This document shows positions 7,595 through 8,499 of a DNA stretch of 8,499 bases, one piece after another. The stretch comes from Acidobacteriota bacterium (GTDB lineage Bacteria; Acidobacteriota; Terriglobia; Terriglobales; Acidobacteriaceae), in contig JAJXUS010000071.1 of NCBI GenBank assembly GCA_021782675.1, positions 1 to 8,499 of the forward strand. The letters run 5' to 3'. Below the pieces are notes generated by a model. The model did not search any database and had not been told where the DNA came from. It saw nothing but the letters and a program-made list of their open reading frames with translations. The first letter of the stretch is position 1. Each line of letters begins with the position of its first letter. A program made the translations under genes and the position numbers.

Positions 7595-8218
7595 ATGTAT
7601 CACCACATCAAGAAGCTGATGTACACCGTGCGCGTCGATGAACCCGATGTCCGTTTCGGCAACATGCTGCTGGAGCAGTTCGGCGGCGCCAACGGAGAGT
7701 TGGCAGCCGCCATGCAATACACGATTCAAGGCTGGAGCTGCGACGATGACCAGCGCCGCGACCTGCTGATGGATATCGGCACGGAGGAGATCAGCCATCT
7801 GGAAGTCGTGGGCCAGCTCATCCGCATGCATATGAAGCCGATGAAAAAGAAGCTGGCAGCAGCCGAAGAAGAACCGCTTGTCGCTCTCACCGGAGGCGGC
7901 GGATTGAATCTTCTCAACTCGATGGGAAATCCCTGGACGGCCAACTACCTGAAGATCTCCGGCGAGCTTGAAGTGGATTTGCGCAATAACATTGCTGCCG
8001 AAGCCCGCGCCAAAATCACCTATGAGCGCCTGATGCACCTGACCGACGATCGGGGATCGAAGGATGCGCTGCAATTCCTGATGACGCGAGAGATCACGCA
8101 CATGAAGGCGTTCACTGCGGCGCTCGACAGTCTAGGCCTCAAGCCGTTTTCAATCGGCAAACTGCCGCCGACTCCCGGCGTCGTGGATGACTACTACAAC
8201 GACTCCGCCCACGAGTAA
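7595..8218 (+). CDS. Manganese (non-haem) catalase, C-terminally shortened
   Basis: Mn catalase dismutates hydrogen peroxide to water and oxygen at a dimanganese centre in a four-helix bundle, in the cytoplasm. All five expected ligands are visible: Glu35 (GANGEL), Glu65 and His68 (TEEISH), Glu136 (AAEARAK) and His169 (REITHM). They match in spacing the ligand set of the Lactobacillus plantarum enzyme. The start at 7595 (MYHHIKKLMYT, as in homologues) has GGAGA at 7584-7588, seven bases upstream; the in-frame ATG at 7568 adds nine residues unlike the family. The protein is 207 residues. Many members have about 260-300 and continue past the segment resembling DDYYNDS into a tail containing a GPWN-like motif. 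Here a TAA follows almost at once, at the point where base composition drops. The metal site should be intact, but the tail that wraps the neighbouring subunit is probably missing. Short (about 190-residue) Mn catalases exist, so activity is not excluded. Confidence 0.92.
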   Translation: MYHHIKKLMYTVRVDEPDVRFGNMLLEQFGGANGELAAAMQYTIQGWSCDDDQRRDLLMDIGTEEISHLEVVGQLIRMHMKPMKKKLAAAEEEPLVALTGGGGLNLLNSMGNPWTANYLKISGELEVDLRNNIAAEARAKITYERLMHLTDDRGSKDALQFLMTREITHMKAFTAALDSLGLKPFSIGKLPPTPGVVDDYYNDSAHE

Positions 8219-8420
8219 TACTACTACGACGAGTCCTAATCCTACTAGTACTCCTTCTCTAGTTAACCCTCCAAAGAAACAGTCCTCTTGCTTGATATGT
8301 GGCTATTCTTGTGCCTTTAAAAAGGGGGAATTAATTTCCCCCCGTGAAATGCCTGATGGCTGGCAAATCATCCAAATCAATGAAAAGAAGGAAATACAAC
8401 AGATCTTCGAATTTTCTTAG
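8187..8420 (+). CDS. Thr/Pro/Ser-linker ORF with a Cys cluster, possibly the 3' end of a foreign gene
   Basis: In the +1 frame relative to the catalase, an ORF open from 8136 gives 77 residues from the ATG at 8187. Residues 2-24 are almost only Thr, Pro, Ser and Asn, like an extracellular or interdomain linker. A Cys cluster, CLICGYSC (35-42), follows, then a charged mixed segment ending in EIQQIFEFS. I do not recognise a family. The first 29 bases overlap catalase codons, so the ATG is probably not a genuine start. From about 8216 the sequence is about 40% GC and the frame reads like normal protein, which suggests the end of another gene rather than chance. A hairpin with a T-run lies 22 bases after the stop. 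Confidence 0.35.
   Translation: MTTTTTPPTSNTTTTSPNPTSTPSLVNPPKKQSSCLICGYSCAFKKGELISPREMPDGWQIIQINEKKEIQQIFEFS
8191..8236. repeat. Imperfect 16-bp direct repeat, 30-bp period, at the composition break
   Basis: CTACTACAACGACTCC (8191-8206, inside the catalase) and CTACTACGACGAGTCC (8221-8236, in the low-GC tail) match at 14 of 16 positions. A further degenerate copy begins near 8242. ACGAGT also occurs at 8211 and 8229. The repeat straddles the change from roughly 58% to 40% GC and encodes the Thr-rich linker in the +1 frame. Confidence 0.7.
8324..8342. repeat. Inverted repeat GGGGGAA/TTCCCCC within the terminal ORF
   Basis: GGGGGAA (8324-8330) and TTCCCCC (8336-8342) are perfect complements around the five-base loop TTAAT. 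The hairpin would be stable but has no T-run after it. It falls inside the 8187-8420 reading frame, so it may be coincidental. Confidence 0.45.
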
Positions 8421-8441
8421 CAAAGTAACGTCTTTGTAAAA

Positions 8442-8470
8442 TGGAACCCTCAAGAAGGTTCTAGTTTTTT
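8442..8470 (+). terminator. Candidate rho-independent terminator
   Basis: TGGAACC (8442-8448) pairs with GGTTCTA (8457-8463), with one G-T pair and an eight-base loop. A G and then six T residues (8465-8470) follow. It begins 22 bases after the stop of the 8187-8420 ORF, the expected place. The stem is only moderately stable, so this is a candidate. Confidence 0.4.
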
Positions 8471-8499
8471 GATCACGGGATTCAGTTTTCATCCTGCGA

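Noticed and set aside
7490..8101. 203-codon minus-strand ORF
   Set aside because: It is antisense to the Mn catalase, whose metal ligands are all in place. It is a shadow frame.
1..8499. CRISPR array, transposase, phage or known defence system
   Set aside because: No regularly spaced repeats with unique spacers, no transposase or integrase motifs, and no defence-family domains were found on either strand.

Overview
The window is about 8.2 kb of high-GC (roughly 60%) diderm bacterial chromosome, then a final ~280 bases of clearly lower GC (112 of 279 bases, about 40%, from 8221 to 8499) that looks foreign to the rest. An LptD outer-membrane protein, an RDD-domain protein with a long Pro/Ala-rich N-terminus, a XynE-like SGNH esterase and a non-haem Mn catalase suggest an Acidobacteriota (Terriglobia/Acidobacteriaceae-like) genome. 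That assignment is inference from protein flavour and base composition, not from a marker gene.

Layout: 1-78 is probably the last 25 codons of an unrecognised plus-strand gene. 79-246 holds no convincing gene. A tRNA-Ser(UGA) with encoded CCA lies on the minus strand (247-336). Directly upstream of it on the same strand is lptD (379-2871), the LPS-export translocon. A 226-base divergent intergenic region (2872-3097) carries a perfect 15-bp palindrome next to the lptD start. On the plus strand follow an RDD membrane protein (3098-4450) and a secreted SGNH-family acylesterase (4495-5805), 44 bases apart and possibly cotranscribed. After a gap with a candidate -10 element come an unrecognised 313-aa protein (5903-6844) and a GNAT acetyltransferase (6865-7407), 20 bases apart. 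A hairpin-bearing spacer leads to a Mn catalase (7595-8218) with all five metal ligands but an abrupt C-terminus.

The genes do not form one pathway. The plausible links are envelope biogenesis (lptD, perhaps the RDD protein), extracellular ester hydrolysis (SGNH protein) and peroxide defence (catalase). I did not find an evident new defence or mobile system. The strongest anomaly is the right end. The catalase stops right where composition drops, at a short imperfect repeat, and a +1-frame ORF there encodes a Thr/Pro/Ser linker followed by a Cys cluster. This is either a real recombination junction or, at least as likely, an assembly misjoin.
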